A stretch of DNA of 64,000 bases, from positions 1,793,001-1,857,000 of the forward strand of contig NZ_CP110921.1 of NCBI RefSeq assembly GCF_026247885.1. Reading direction: 5' to 3'. The translations under genes were made by a program, and so were the position numbers. Source of the DNA: Methylococcus mesophilus. Lineage in GTDB: Bacteria > Pseudomonadota > Gammaproteobacteria > Methylococcales > Methylococcaceae. The notes beneath the pieces are model-generated. The model saw nothing but the letters and a program-made list of their open reading frames with translations, made no database searches and was not told the DNA's origin. Below, piece by piece: positions 25,625 to 35,071 of the stretch (positions are counted from its first letter, which is position 1; each line of letters starts with the position of its first letter).

Positions 25625-28235
25625 GCCGCACGACGTCCCAGCGCCGGAGCGGATCGCGGTCTGCAAGGCGCAGATCCAGCGCAATGCCGCCGAACTGGGC
25701 GAGCGGTTACGGTCCGGCACCCCCGTCGCCGAGCTGATACGAGAACGCACTGCTTTCATCGATGGCCTGCTCGCCGACGCATGGAACCGGCGCCTCGGGC
25801 AGAACTCCAGCGACGTCGCGCTGGTGGCCGTCGGTGGCTATGGCCGGGGCGAGCTGCTGCTGCATTCCGACATCGACCTGCTGGTGCTCCTCGACGATGC
25901 CGCACAGCCGTCGCGCCAACAGGACCTGTCCGATTTCCTGCGTTTTCTTTGGGACATCGGCCTGAAGCCGGGCCACAGCGTAAGGTCGCCGGCCGAATGC
26001 GCAAACGAAGCCCGCGCCGACCAGACTGTCATCACCAACCTGCTGGAGGCCCGTGTGCTGGCCGGCTCGGCAGCGCTGTGGGAAGGGGTGAGGAGCGAGA
26101 TCGCCCCGGAACGCATGTGGTCTTCCGCCGCGTTCTTCGAGGCCAAGATGGCGGAACAGCGGGTGCGCTATGCCAAGTACCACAACACCGCCTACAACCT
26201 CGAACCCAACGTCAAGGAAGGACCGGGCGGCCTGCGCGATATCCAGCTCATCGGCTGGATCATCCGCCGCCACAGCGACGCGCAGGGACTGCAGGACCTG
26301 GTCGCATACGGCTGGCTGACCGACGCCGAATACCGGGAGCTGAAGGAGGCCCAGGAGTTTCTCTGGCGAATCCGCTTTGCGCTGCACGCCCTCACCGGAC
26401 GCTGCGAAGACCGCCTGCTGTTCGATTACCAGCGCGAACTTGCCGGGCTTTTCGGCTACCGGGGCGACACCGGCAATGAGGTCGTCGAAGGCTTCATGCA
26501 GGACTACTTCCGCACCGTCACCGGGGTGGAGCGCCTGAACGAGTTGCTGCTGCAACTGTTCAACGAGGCCGTCCTGCACCGCGAGGAAGAGTTCTCGCCC
26601 ACCCCCGTCAACGACCATTTCCAGGCGGTCAACGATTACCTGGAAGCCGTGCATCCCGAGGTTTTCCGCGAGCACCCCCTGGCCCTCCTGGAAGTATTCC
26701 TGATCCTGCAGAAGAACAGCACGCTGGAAGGGATCCGCGCCGCCACCATCCGCCTCATCCGCCAGCATATCCATCTGATCGACGACGCCTTCCGCAACGA
26801 TCCGGAAGCCTGCCGGCTGTTCATGGCCATTCTGCGGCAGCCGGGCGGCATCACCCACCAGTTGCGGCGGATGAACCGCTACGGCGTGCTCGCCGCCTAC
26901 CTGCCCGAATTCGGCCGGGTCGTCGGCCGCATGCAGTACGACCTGTTCCACGTCTACACGGTGGACGAGCACACCCTGTTCGTGGTCCGCAACCTGCGGC
27001 GCTTCGCCCTCGAAGAGTTCCAGCACGAAATTCCGCTGTGCTACGAACTGTTCCAGCTCATCGAAAAACCCGAGTTACTCTATATCGCCGCGCTGATGCA
27101 CGACATCGCCAAGGGCTCGGGGGGCGACCACTCGGAAGTGGGCGAGAAGGTCGCGGAGGAATTCTGCCGGCGCCACCAGATCGTCCCGCGCGAGACCCAG
27201 TTGGTGAAATGGCTGGTGCGGCACCATCTGGTGATGTCGATGACGGCGCAGCGCAAGGACCTGAGCGACCCGGAAGTCATCCACGAATTCGCCCGGATCG
27301 TGCGCAACCAGAACACGCTGAACCATCTTTATCTGCTCACCGTCGCCGACATACGCGCCACCAATCCGTCCCTGTGGAACTCCTGGAAGGGCGCCCTGCT
27401 GCAGGAGCTCTATACCAGCACCAGCTGGACTTTGCGGCGCGGACTCGATACGCCCCCGGACCATGCCGAACAGATATCCGCCGCCAAGGATGAAGCGCGG
27501 GCGCTGCTGCAGCGCTTCGGCCTGGCCGAGGACGCCATCGCCGCGGTCTGGGAAAACAACGGCGACGATTATTTCCTGCGCTTCCTGCCCGAGGAAATCG
27601 CCTGGCACACCACAGCCATCGCCGCCTGCCGGCCGGAACATCTGCCCCTGGTCCTGCTGCGTCCGGAAAGCCTGCGCGGCAGTGCCGAAGTGTTCATCTA
27701 CGACCGCAACCGCGACTTCCTGTTCGCCCAGAGCACCGCCGTGCTCGACCAGCTCGGCCTCACCGTGCTGGATGCCAAGATCATCGCCTCGCGCCAGGGA
27801 TTCGCGCTGCTCAGCTTCAATGTGCTGGAACAGTCCGGAGCCGCACCCGAGGGGCTGTTCCGGCTGGCCAACATCTGCGACCGGCTGAAGGAAGTCCTGA
27901 GCGGCGGTAGCGCTCCGCCGCCGCCGGTCAGCCGGCTGGCCGCCCGCCAGATCCGACACTTCACCGTGCCGACCAAGGTATTCTTCCACGACGACCCGCA
28001 AAACCGCTTCAGCATCCTCGAACTGATCGCCACCGACCGCCCCGGCCTGCTGTCCAAGGTCGGCCAGGCTTTCATGCAGACTGGCATACGCCTGCACAAT
28101 GCTAAGATTTCCACCATCGGCAGCCGAGCCGAAGATATTTTCTTCATCACCGACCGGAAGGACCGACCGCTGAGCGATGAGGCGGACCGAGCGGCATTGC
28201 GGCAGGCGCTGATAGAATTCGTGGGCGACCACTGA
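25602..28235 (+). CDS. glnD: PII uridylyltransferase/uridylyl-removing enzyme
   Basis: An 877-residue nitrogen sensor. The nucleotidyltransferase motif GGYGRGELLLHSDIDLLVL is around residues 76-95. An HD phosphohydrolase domain has HDIAKG near 499, and two ACT domains fill about 690-877 and bind glutamine. It adds UMP to PII when glutamine is low and removes it when high, controlling glutamine synthetase and NtrBC. The start is a TTG at 25602 that overlaps map by 23 bp; an internal start is possible. Confidence 0.95.
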   Translation: MGEPNSDKPHDVPAPERIAVCKAQIQRNAAELGERLRSGTPVAELIRERTAFIDGLLADAWNRRLGQNSSDVALVAVGGYGRGELLLHSDIDLLVLLDDAAQPSRQQDLSDFLRFLWDIGLKPGHSVRSPAECANEARADQTVITNLLEARVLAGSAALWEGVRSEIAPERMWSSAAFFEAKMAEQRVRYAKYHNTAYNLEPNVKEGPGGLRDIQLIGWIIRRHSDAQGLQDLVAYGWLTDAEYRELKEAQEFLWRIRFALHALTGRCEDRLLFDYQRELAGLFGYRGDTGNEVVEGFMQDYFRTVTGVERLNELLLQLFNEAVLHREEEFSPTPVNDHFQAVNDYLEAVHPEVFREHPLALLEVFLILQKNSTLEGIRAATIRLIRQHIHLIDDAFRNDPEACRLFMAILRQPGGITHQLRRMNRYGVLAAYLPEFGRVVGRMQYDLFHVYTVDEHTLFVVRNLRRFALEEFQHEIPLCYELFQLIEKPELLYIAALMHDIAKGSGGDHSEVGEKVAEEFCRRHQIVPRETQLVKWLVRHHLVMSMTAQRKDLSDPEVIHEFARIVRNQNTLNHLYLLTVADIRATNPSLWNSWKGALLQELYTSTSWTLRRGLDTPPDHAEQISAAKDEARALLQRFGLAEDAIAAVWENNGDDYFLRFLPEEIAWHTTAIAACRPEHLPLVLLRPESLRGSAEVFIYDRNRDFLFAQSTAVLDQLGLTVLDAKIIASRQGFALLSFNVLEQSGAAPEGLFRLANICDRLKEVLSGGSAPPPPVSRLAARQIRHFTVPTKVFFHDDPQNRFSILELIATDRPGLLSKVGQAFMQTGIRLHNAKISTIGSRAEDIFFITDRKDRPLSDEADRAALRQALIEFVGDH

Positions 28236-28277
28236 CCGCGGCAGCACGCTGCCGGCACGATAAGCAGGAGAATCCGC

Positions 28278-28595
28278 ATGGCAATCGCAATACCGTTGGT
28301 AGACAACTGGTACGAAGAGCGGGAAACCGGCAGACAATTTCGAGTCGTGGCCCTGGACGACGCGAGCGACACCATCGAGATACAGTACCTCGAGGGAGAA
28401 TTGAGCGAGTTGGATCGAACTTCCTGGGGCGAGGCTGCGATCCTGGAGATCGAAGCCCCGGAAGACTGGAGCGCGCCTTTCGACGATGTGGAAATAGACG
28501 ATCTGGGCTACAGCGACCCTGATCTGCACCTGCCCGACACGGACGATCTGACGCTGGACGACGTGCTGGAAGACGAGGACAAAGAGCCTTACTGA
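28278..28595 (+). CDS. Conserved small acidic protein (DUF6763-like)
   Basis: A 105-residue acidic protein. It begins IPLVDNWYEERETGRQFRVVALDDASDTIEIQYLEGELSELD. I recognise it as the small gammaproteobacterial family of unknown function usually met near glnD or similar housekeeping genes (DUF6763-like). There is no signal peptide, and the tail is a string of Asp and Glu. AGGAGA precedes the ATG by 7 bp. It converges on ald with only 7 bp between. Confidence 0.7.
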   Translation: MAIAIPLVDNWYEERETGRQFRVVALDDASDTIEIQYLEGELSELDRTSWGEAAILEIEAPEDWSAPFDDVEIDDLGYSDPDLHLPDTDDLTLDDVLEDEDKEPY

Positions 28596-28602
28596 GGGCC
28601 AA

Positions 28603-29703
28603 TTACGCGGCAAACGGGCGATAGCGCTCCAGCAGCCCCAGGTCCTCCGCCGCCGCCCGGCAGGTGATGTAACCGTCGTAGGCATTCACGGCCTTGGCCA
28701 GGCCAGGATCGGCCCGCAGGCAGGCCTCGCCTTCATCGGCCAGACGCAGCAGATAAGGCAGGGTCGCGTCGGTCAGCGCCAGAGTCGAAGTGCGCGGATA
28801 CGCCCCCGGCATGTTGGTCACGCAATAGTGGATCACCCCGTGCTCAACGTAGACCGGATGGGAATGCGAGGTCGGCCTGGACGTCTCCACGCAGCCGCCC
28901 TGGTCGATGCTGACGTCGACGATCACCGAGCCCATCGGCATCGACCTCACCATGGCATCGGTCACGATGTAATCGGCACGGGCGCCCGGCTGCAGCACCG
29001 CCCCTACCACCAGATCGGCGTCGCGCACGGTCTCCGCCAGGCGGGCGCTGTCCGAGAGGAAGAACTCCAGCCCCGGAGCCCGCCGGCACAGGGCTTCGCC
29101 CTTCGCCGGCACCAGCCCCATGACCTGAACGTTGGCGCCCATACCCCAGGCAGTGAGGGCGGCATGCGAGCCGACCACGCCGTCGCCGATCACCACGACC
29201 TTGCCGTGGCGCACGCCCATGACCTCCCCGAGCTGGACACCTCGGCCGCCGTTGAAGCGCGCCAGATAATAGGCGCCGACCTGGGCGGCCATGTTGCCCG
29301 CCACCGCGCTCATCGGCGCGAGCAGCGGCAGGCGCCCTTGCTCGTCTTCCAGCGTCTCGTAGGCCACCGCCGTGGTGCCGCCGTCCAGCAATGCCCGGGT
29401 CAGGCCGGGATCGACGCCGGCCAGGTGGAAGAACGTGAACACCAGCTGCCGCTTGAGGTAAGGGTATTCCGACGGCACCGGCTCCTTCACCTTGACCACG
29501 AGGTCCGCGGCCCAGGCATCGGCTGCGTCTCCCAGCCGCGCTCCCGCCGCCAGATATTCCTCGTCGGCGAATCCCGAACCGAGGCCGGCCGAGATCTCCA
29601 CGAGCACTTCGTGCCCGGCCCGCACCAGGGCCGCAACCCCTTGCGGGGTGACGGCCACACGGTTCTCCAGGTCTTTGATTTCTTTAGGTACGCCGATTTT
29701 CAT
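28603..29703 (-). CDS. ald: Alanine dehydrogenase
   Basis: A 366-residue NAD-dependent enzyme that interconverts L-alanine and pyruvate plus ammonium. MKIGVPKEIKDLENRVAVTP is the diagnostic N-terminus. KVKEPVPSEYPYL holds a catalytic Lys, VVVIGDGVVGSHAALTAWGMGA is the Rossmann motif, and DVSIDQGGCVETSRPTSHS is the conserved Asp loop. I chose the ATG at 29703; the longer frame upstream has no homologous look. It overlaps the preceding gene by ATGA. In methanotrophs Ald can serve ammonium assimilation. Confidence 0.95.
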   Translation of the reverse strand: MKIGVPKEIKDLENRVAVTPQGVAALVRAGHEVLVEISAGLGSGFADEEYLAAGARLGDAADAWAADLVVKVKEPVPSEYPYLKRQLVFTFFHLAGVDPGLTRALLDGGTTAVAYETLEDEQGRLPLLAPMSAVAGNMAAQVGAYYLARFNGGRGVQLGEVMGVRHGKVVVIGDGVVGSHAALTAWGMGANVQVMGLVPAKGEALCRRAPGLEFFLSDSARLAETVRDADLVVGAVLQPGARADYIVTDAMVRSMPMGSVIVDVSIDQGGCVETSRPTSHSHPVYVEHGVIHYCVTNMPGAYPRTSTLALTDATLPYLLRLADEGEACLRADPGLAKAVNAYDGYITCRAAAEDLGLLERYRPFAA

Positions 29704-30131
29704 GAGAAAAGGTAACTGCGGATTTCCTGTTCGGTTTTTTGCACCAGATTCTTGTCCAGAGTCTTGCTGACCAGCTTGGCAGTGGGGCCGCTCAATGCCT
29801 GGCGCAGCAATCCGAGAAACTCGGGCCCTGCGATCAGGATGAGCGACAGACAATCGCCGCTGACCCGCGCCTGCTCGAGGCGCTCGGCCACCCGCTTGGC
29901 GAACACCTGCGCCTCATGCTGCTTGGCATCCTGCGGCTTTTCGTAGTCGTGGCGCCCTTCGGTCGAACTGTTCAGCATCCGGCCCGGCCGGTCCGAGATC
30001 AGATCCTGCTCTTTGGCTCGACCCTCCGCATGCACCAGATCGTCGATTTCCTTGAGCGGGCTCAGTCGATTGTCGATGGCGAAGATCCGCGCACGGCTGC
30101 TCTCTGCGGCAACCACCCATGTCTTGAACAT
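29700..30131 (-). CDS. Host-attachment-type protein (PF10116-like)
   Basis: A 143-residue protein beginning MFKTWVVAAESSRARIFAIDNRLSPLKEIDDLVHAEGRAKEQDLISDRPGR, the signature of the family once named for Agrobacterium attachment to plant cells. The fold is related to eRF1/Pelota domain 2-like proteins. The actual role is unknown, and plant attachment should not be assumed. GGAGG lies 7 bp before the ATG. Coupled to ald by a 4-bp overlap. Confidence 0.82.
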   Translation of the reverse strand: MFKTWVVAAESSRARIFAIDNRLSPLKEIDDLVHAEGRAKEQDLISDRPGRMLNSSTEGRHDYEKPQDAKQHEAQVFAKRVAERLEQARVSGDCLSLILIAGPEFLGLLRQALSGPTAKLVSKTLDKNLVQKTEQEIRSYLFS

Positions 30132-30256
30132 AGTTTCCTCCATGTTCCAATGGTGAATAAAGGGTGCAATCGCAAACGGATTGTTTCCGGTCTGCGCCGG
30201 ATCCGCTTGACTGCATTCTGCCACAATCGATCCGATTTGGAGCGCCTTGCGGGCCG

Positions 30257-31267
30257 CTAAAGCATGGCCGAAGCGGTGTGCGCCGCCCCCAGCAGGGCCG
30301 GCTGGGGATGAACGGCCACCCGCACGGGAAGTTCTCCCAGGAGGAGGGAAAGCCTTCCCTTTGCGGTGAAGCCGGCCATGAAGTTCCCGGCTTGCAGGAC
30401 GGGGAGAATTTTCGGTGCAATGCCTCCGCCCAGGATCACGCCGCCGAGCGCGAGCGACTTGAGCGCCAGATTCCCGGCCTCCGCCCCGTAGATCGCCGCA
30501 AACAGATCGAGCACCGCGGCGCAAAGCGCATCGCGCCGTTCCAGCGCCCACTCGGCGATGATCGGCGCTCGATCGGGGGCGCCGGCCAGCGCCGCCTGCA
30601 ACGCCTCGCTTTCCGGAGCCGCGCCGGCCTGGCGCAGATAGTCGTAGAGGTTGGCCAGCCCGGATCCGGACAGTATCCGCTCATAGCTGACGTGCCCGTG
30701 GAAGCGGTCCCGCAGAAAGGTGAGCAGCCCATCCTCCAGCGGCCCGTTCGGAGCGAAGTCGCTGTGCCCCCCTTCGGTCGGCAAGGCGTGGTAACGCCCG
30801 CCGTCCCAGTAAAGGATCGCCTCACCCAGCCCCGTCCCGGCGGCGATGACCGCGATGTTACCGGGACGAGGCCGAACGGCATGAGGGTTCAGCTCCACCC
30901 AGTCACCTTCGCCCAACCGGTAAGCCATGCCCAGGGCCATGGCCTGGACGTCGTTCAACAGGCGGACCTTGCGCACCCCCGTTGCCTCCGCCAGTTCCCG
31001 CTCGGACAGGACCCACGGCAGATTGGTGATTTCGCAACGGCCTTCGCTCACGGGTCCCGGCACGCCGAAACAGGCGACTTCGGGCATCTCGCCACCCTGT
31101 CCCCGCAGGAACTCCGCCACGACCGCCTCCAGCGAGACATAGTCTGCGCTCGCGAAAATCGCCTCACTCAGACTGACCAGCCTGTCGCCCCAGCAGTCGA
31201 ACAGCCCGAGGACAGTCTTGGTGGCGCCGATGTCGCCCGCCAGCAGCACGCTCTTCGCCCCGATCAA
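30257..31267 (-). CDS. glk: Glucokinase
   Basis: A 336-residue enzyme of the bacterial Glk group (ASKHA fold). The phosphate-binding LLAGDIGATKTVLGLF is at the N-terminus. The glucose-site region includes NDVQAMALG and TEGGHSDFAP, with GGVILGGGIAPKI near the C-terminus. It phosphorylates glucose with ATP. It starts 4 bp downstream of the DUF411 gene stop, so the two are probably cotranscribed although functionally unlike. Confidence 0.93.
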   Translation of the reverse strand: MIGAKSVLLAGDIGATKTVLGLFDCWGDRLVSLSEAIFASADYVSLEAVVAEFLRGQGGEMPEVACFGVPGPVSEGRCEITNLPWVLSERELAEATGVRKVRLLNDVQAMALGMAYRLGEGDWVELNPHAVRPRPGNIAVIAAGTGLGEAILYWDGGRYHALPTEGGHSDFAPNGPLEDGLLTFLRDRFHGHVSYERILSGSGLANLYDYLRQAGAAPESEALQAALAGAPDRAPIIAEWALERRDALCAAVLDLFAAIYGAEAGNLALKSLALGGVILGGGIAPKILPVLQAGNFMAGFTAKGRLSLLLGELPVRVAVHPQPALLGAAHTASAML

Positions 31268-31271
31268 CGGA

Positions 31272-31724
31272 TCAGTCCCCCGCGTAGTCGTGCACGGACT
31301 GGACGCTGCCGCCCGGCCCGAAACCGACGACGCTGTAGGCGTCCTTGCGTCCGCCCGCTTCCATCCCCGGCGTGCCGGCCGGCATACCGGGCACGCTCAG
31401 GCCCAGGAGCGGCGCCTTGGCGTCCAGCAGCTTGCGGATGTCCGCCGCCGGCACATGGCCTTCGATGCGATAGCCGCCGATCACCGCGGTATGGCAGGAG
31501 GCAAGGTTCTCCGGTACGCCAAGTTCGCGCTTTACCGCCGCCATGTCATCCTTGACGATGTCCTTGACGGCGAAGCCGTTCGCCTGGATGTGTTCCACCC
31601 ACTTCTTGCAGCAGCCGCAGGTCGGGCTGCGGTATACCGTCGCCTCGACAGGCACGGGCTTTTCCTTGGCGGACAAAGGAAGGGCTGCGCACAGTGCCAG
31701 CCCCCAAATTATCGTTCTGCGCAT
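31272..31724 (-). CDS. DUF411 periplasmic metal-binding protein
   Basis: A 150-residue secreted protein: signal peptide 1-19 (ending PLSAKE), then VEATVYRSPTCGCCKKWVEHIQANGF. The CxCC site and a later CHT are typical of DUF411, a family often found with copper-resistance genes. The second half has VIGGYRIEGHVPAADIRKLLD and a Gly/Met-rich stretch that could add metal ligands. A periplasmic copper-handling role is likely by family; no copper pump is next to it. Confidence 0.83.
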   Translation of the reverse strand: MRRTIIWGLALCAALPLSAKEKPVPVEATVYRSPTCGCCKKWVEHIQANGFAVKDIVKDDMAAVKRELGVPENLASCHTAVIGGYRIEGHVPAADIRKLLDAKAPLLGLSVPGMPAGTPGMEAGGRKDAYSVVGFGPGGSVQSVHDYAGD

Positions 31725-31750
31725 ATCGGCCTCGGTGCTTGGTTTGCGGA

Positions 31751-32170
31751 TCAGTCGCCGTGCAAGGTGGCGACGAGGGAGCGGGCGCCGCCGTGCGTCC
31801 GGTGCTCGCCCAGATAGATTCCCTGCCAGGTTCCCAAGGCCAGCCGGCCTTGCCGCATGGGAACGGTCACGCTGTTGCCGACCAGGACGGCCTTGATGTG
31901 GGCCGGCATGTCGTCATCCCCTTCCAGGGTATGGCGGTAATAGGGGGCCCGCTCCGGCACCTGCGCCAGCAGATAGGATTCGAGATCCCGGCGCACGTCG
32001 GCGTCGGCGTTTTCGTTGATGGTCAGGGAAGCGGAGGTGTGCTGGATGAAGAAATGGGCGAGGCCCTGGCGAAACCGCTCCACCTCGGGCAGGTTCGCCG
32101 TAATTTCCGCGGTGATCAGATGGAATCCCCGCGAGCGGGGCTTGAGAACGATCGTCTTCTGAAACCACAT
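31751..32170 (-). CDS. yjbQ: YjbQ/UPF0047 family protein
   Basis: A 139-residue UPF0047 protein with the conserved LAHFFIQHTSASLTINENADADVRRDLE and YRHTLEGDDDMPAHIKAVLVG and LGTWQGIYLGEHR blocks. Relatives show weak thiamine-phosphate synthase activity and are common in bacteria and archaea; the physiological role is not settled. The His and Asp residues of the putative active site are present. Confidence 0.9.
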   Translation of the reverse strand: MWFQKTIVLKPRSRGFHLITAEITANLPEVERFRQGLAHFFIQHTSASLTINENADADVRRDLESYLLAQVPERAPYYRHTLEGDDDMPAHIKAVLVGNSVTVPMRQGRLALGTWQGIYLGEHRTHGGARSLVATLHGD

Positions 32171-32229
32171 GAATGCGCCACCGCCGCCCTACACCCGGCG
32201 TAATCTACCACAGGGCGGCCGGAAGCGGG

Positions 32230-32856
32230 TCAGGCGCCGCGCTGCCCGTCGACGGTCAGCAGCAAACGCCGGGGCATTTGACCCAGTCCGCGGGGGAAAT
32301 CCAACACCTGCCTCGCTTTCGGGGTGGTGATGGCGACAGCATAGGGCGGCACCAGATCGGGGGATGCCGCGACGCGGTACATGCCGTCAGAGGTCTCCGT
32401 GTTCCCATCTCCCCGCGCCATATCGAAGCGCCGCGGTTTGGGGACGCCTCCGTAAAGGCAAGCCAGTTGCAGACCGCCGGTTTCCTCTTCAATGGCACCG
32501 GCGTCCACGATGCGGAGCCGCAACACCGCATATTCGGTCCGGTGCCAGTCGCACCAGCGGCAGGTCAGCTGGGTGACGTCCCACACCCACGCCCGGTAGC
32601 CCGGAATGTCCTGGGCCCAGGCAAGCAAGGAACGGAAATCGAAATTTTCGAAATCGATACTGCGCGTCACGTCGAGCCGCACCATCTGCCGCAGCACGGT
32701 ATCGACGAAACCGCCCATGGCCGCGTCGGGCTCGCGGTGACAGACCCGCAGGTCCACACCGGACTTACTCTCGCGGAACAGTTCGTCCGCGTCTTCGGCT
32801 ATCGCTGCCACCAGATCCGCATCACCCTGTGCGATGACTCTCGCCAATGCCGCCAT
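32230..32856 (-). CDS. Hypothetical protein
   Basis: A 208-residue soluble protein that I do not recognise. It is Asp- and Arg-rich and has a WDVTQLTCRWCDWHRTEY stretch with two Cys and one His that might bind metal, but nothing else suggests a family. The start at 32856 has GGAGG 8 bp upstream. The frame runs further to 32982 without support. It stands alone between yjbQ and the lipoprotein gene. Confidence 0.6.
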   Translation of the reverse strand: MAALARVIAQGDADLVAAIAEDADELFRESKSGVDLRVCHREPDAAMGGFVDTVLRQMVRLDVTRSIDFENFDFRSLLAWAQDIPGYRAWVWDVTQLTCRWCDWHRTEYAVLRLRIVDAGAIEEETGGLQLACLYGGVPKPRRFDMARGDGNTETSDGMYRVAASPDLVPPYAVAITTPKARQVLDFPRGLGQMPRRLLLTVDGQRGA

Positions 32857-32997
32857 GTCTTGCCTCCATCGAACTGGAACCGCTCGAGCGCGTATCGTTT
32901 CCCAAGCAAGGTTCGCTCCAAACTTGGAGCAAGCATAGCCGGGGAATGTGACAGCTTGTATTCCTCCGCGGCGAACCGGCATGTTTGGAACCGGCCC

Positions 32998-33414
32998 CTA
33001 GGGGCCGGTAACGCGGTGCAGTTCCAGATCGGCGCGGTCGGGATGACCGAACGTCAGCACCGGCACGCCGTGCCGGGACGCGAGCACCGTCTCGCCGTCC
33101 TGCTTGACCACGGCCCTCACGCGGTAATGCCGGTCCTCCGCCACCACCCGCCGGTCGAACGACACTTCGAAGGACACCGGCGACGAACCGGGCCAGGTGT
33201 CCTCGGCCATGCCGACCAGCACCGGCCGGACATCATGGCGTGTCACGTCTTCCAGACTGACGATCAGTTCCGCGTTCGGATTCAGTTCCACGCGGTCGCG
33301 CCAGCTCACCGTGCCGGTGACTTTGGCGAAATGGGGATTGGTTTCATCGCTATGGAACAGGCTGCATGCGGGCAGGAACAGCGAGGCGGCCAGAGCGAAA
33401 GCCGGGAATTTCAT
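32998..33414 (-). CDS. YbaY-type lipoprotein
   Basis: A 138-residue lipoprotein. The signal peptide ends in a lipobox (LFLPAC, Cys17). The mature part KVTGTVSWRDRVELNPNAELIVSLEDVTR and VSFEVSFDRRVVAEDRHYRVRAVV match the YbaY/YscW-like beta domain. Envelope assembly or stress roles are suggested for relatives. It starts 37 bp after the ABC permease gene on the same strand and may share its transcript. Confidence 0.82.
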   Translation of the reverse strand: MKFPAFALAASLFLPACSLFHSDETNPHFAKVTGTVSWRDRVELNPNAELIVSLEDVTRHDVRPVLVGMAEDTWPGSSPVSFEVSFDRRVVAEDRHYRVRAVVKQDGETVLASRHGVPVLTFGHPDRADLELHRVTGP

Positions 33415-33451
33415 CGGGACTCCTTAGGGAATGTGAGAAAAGAAACGCAGT

Positions 33452-34588
33452 TCAGCCCACCTGCCGCGCAACGGTATGCCTGAAGCGGGCCAGAGCCAGC
33501 AGAAAAAACAGCGCGCCGATGCCGGCCATGATCAGGAACTGCGGCCAGACGGCGGCGAAACCCGCGCCGCGGTAAAGCACGGCCTGCGCAATTTTGACGT
33601 AATGCGTCGAGGCGAAAAACGCCATCACCCGCTGAATCGGTTCCGGCATGCTGTCCAGCGGAACGGTATTGCCGGACAGCGTGGTGATCGGAAACACCAC
33701 CAGGATGCACAACAGGCCGAGTTGGGGCATCGAACGGGCCACCGTGGCGAGGAAGATGCCGATCGCCGTACAGGTGAACAGATACAGCGCCGTCGCGGCC
33801 AGGAATAACGGCAGCGATCCCGCCAGCGGCACGCCGAGCACGCCTTCCACGACCAAGGTCAAAGACAGGCCGACCGCCACGACCACTACCAGACCGTTGG
33901 CCCAAATCTTCGCGCACACGATTTCGAACGGACCGAGCGGCAGCGTCAGCAGATGCTCGACCGTGCCGCGCTCGCGTTCCCGCATCAGCGCGGCACCGGA
34001 GGTGATGATGGATAGCAGGTTGACCACGTTGATGAGAACCATCACCGAGACGAACCAGCTTTCCTGGGCGTTGGGATTGTACAGGGTACGTATCGCCAGA
34101 TTGACGCCGGCGTCCGCGGCAGCCACTCCGTTCCTGCCGAAACCGGCAGCCTCGTCGCGGATGATCCGTTCGATGTACCCTGCGCCGATCCCGGCTTGGC
34201 TCATCGCGGTCGCATCGACGTTGACCTGGATTTCCGGCTGTGTTCCGGCCAGATAATCGGCCTGGAAACGGGGCGGGATGTCGATCACGAAGGCGTAACG
34301 CCCGGCATCGAGCATGCTGTCCACGCGGTCCAGCGGCAGTGGATCGGGCAGCAGGAAATAGGGCTGCGGCAGGGCGGCGACGATCTGCCTGGACAACTCG
34401 GAGCGGTCCTCGTCCACCACTGCCACCGCGCCGTTCCGGAGCTCCAGCATGCCACGGCTGGCCGGGATGTAGATCATCACGGTGAATCCGTAGACGATCA
34501 GAACCAGCATCGCCAAGTCGCGGCGGAGGCTGGCCAGCTCCTTGAGACCCAGCCGGAAGATCGTGCGCAGACGCCCTTCTTTCCTCAT
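33452..34588 (-). CDS. ABC-2 type permease (YhhJ-like)
   Basis: A 378-residue inner-membrane permease: an N-terminal helix (about 24-42), a large extracytoplasmic domain (about 50-180), then five to six helices starting at VMVLINVVNLLSIITSG. The RERERGTVEHLLTLPLGPFEI segment is the conserved cytoplasmic loop of ABC-2 exporters. It should pair with the RbbA-like protein at 35072 and the HlyD-like adaptor at 37792, as YhhJ does with YhiH and YhiI in E. coli. The small gene at 34763 on the other strand separates it from them. Confidence 0.88.
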   Translation of the reverse strand: MRKEGRLRTIFRLGLKELASLRRDLAMLVLIVYGFTVMIYIPASRGMLELRNGAVAVVDEDRSELSRQIVAALPQPYFLLPDPLPLDRVDSMLDAGRYAFVIDIPPRFQADYLAGTQPEIQVNVDATAMSQAGIGAGYIERIIRDEAAGFGRNGVAAADAGVNLAIRTLYNPNAQESWFVSVMVLINVVNLLSIITSGAALMRERERGTVEHLLTLPLGPFEIVCAKIWANGLVVVVAVGLSLTLVVEGVLGVPLAGSLPLFLAATALYLFTCTAIGIFLATVARSMPQLGLLCILVVFPITTLSGNTVPLDSMPEPIQRVMAFFASTHYVKIAQAVLYRGAGFAAVWPQFLIMAGIGALFFLLALARFRHTVARQVG

Positions 34589-34762
34589 CCCGGTAGTCCG
34601 GTCCGGAACTCAGCCGGGCAGCGGAAAGCGGCATTCACATAAAGATGGTGTGGTTTTTCCGTCTGGTCCATAATTGCCACACGATTGACGCCGTATTTCC
34701 CCTTCATGACACAATGCGGCGCATCGTTCACACGTCGATATACAACTATATCAGGAGGACCG

Positions 34763-35026
34763 ATGGACCTTTCAGTTATCGCAATCGCGGTGGGCCTGCT
34801 GGCTTATGTGCTCTATGCAGTCTATTCGTCGCCCGCCGCCGCGAAAGCGGCGGCGCCGGCAAACGCCGCCGAACCCGCCAGGCCGGACGAACCTCCGATT
34901 CTGGCTCAAACCGCGTCGGTACTGGCGGAAACCGCCCCCGAGGAGGTGGAACCGGCAGCCGCTGATACCGCTGACACCGTGATGTCCCTGGAAACCGAAG
35001 CAGCCACAGAGGCCGCGGCAGGCTGA
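34763..35026 (+). CDS. Small single-span membrane protein
   Basis: An 87-residue protein: one N-terminal transmembrane helix (DLSVIAIAVGLLAYVLYAVY), then an Ala/Glu/Pro-rich acidic tail that is probably disordered and cytoplasmic or periplasmic. AGGAGG lies 7 bp before the ATG at 34763, which is a strong start. It is read opposite to the ABC genes on both sides, whose operon it interrupts. No family recognised. Confidence 0.65.
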   Translation: MDLSVIAIAVGLLAYVLYAVYSSPAAAKAAAPANAAEPARPDEPPILAQTASVLAETAPEEVEPAAADTADTVMSLETEAATEAAAG

Positions 35027-35040
35027 TCGATCGTCATGCC

Positions 35041-35067
35041 GCCGGGCGGGGCTGCCATCCGCCCGGC
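35041..35067. terminator. Hairpin between convergent genes
   Basis: GCCGGGCGG and CCGCCCGGC form a 9-bp GC stem with a 9-base loop, 14 bp after the small membrane-protein gene and 5 bp before the end of rbbA-like gene. There is no T-run, so termination strength is uncertain. Confidence 0.5.
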
Positions 35068-35071
35068 CGAC

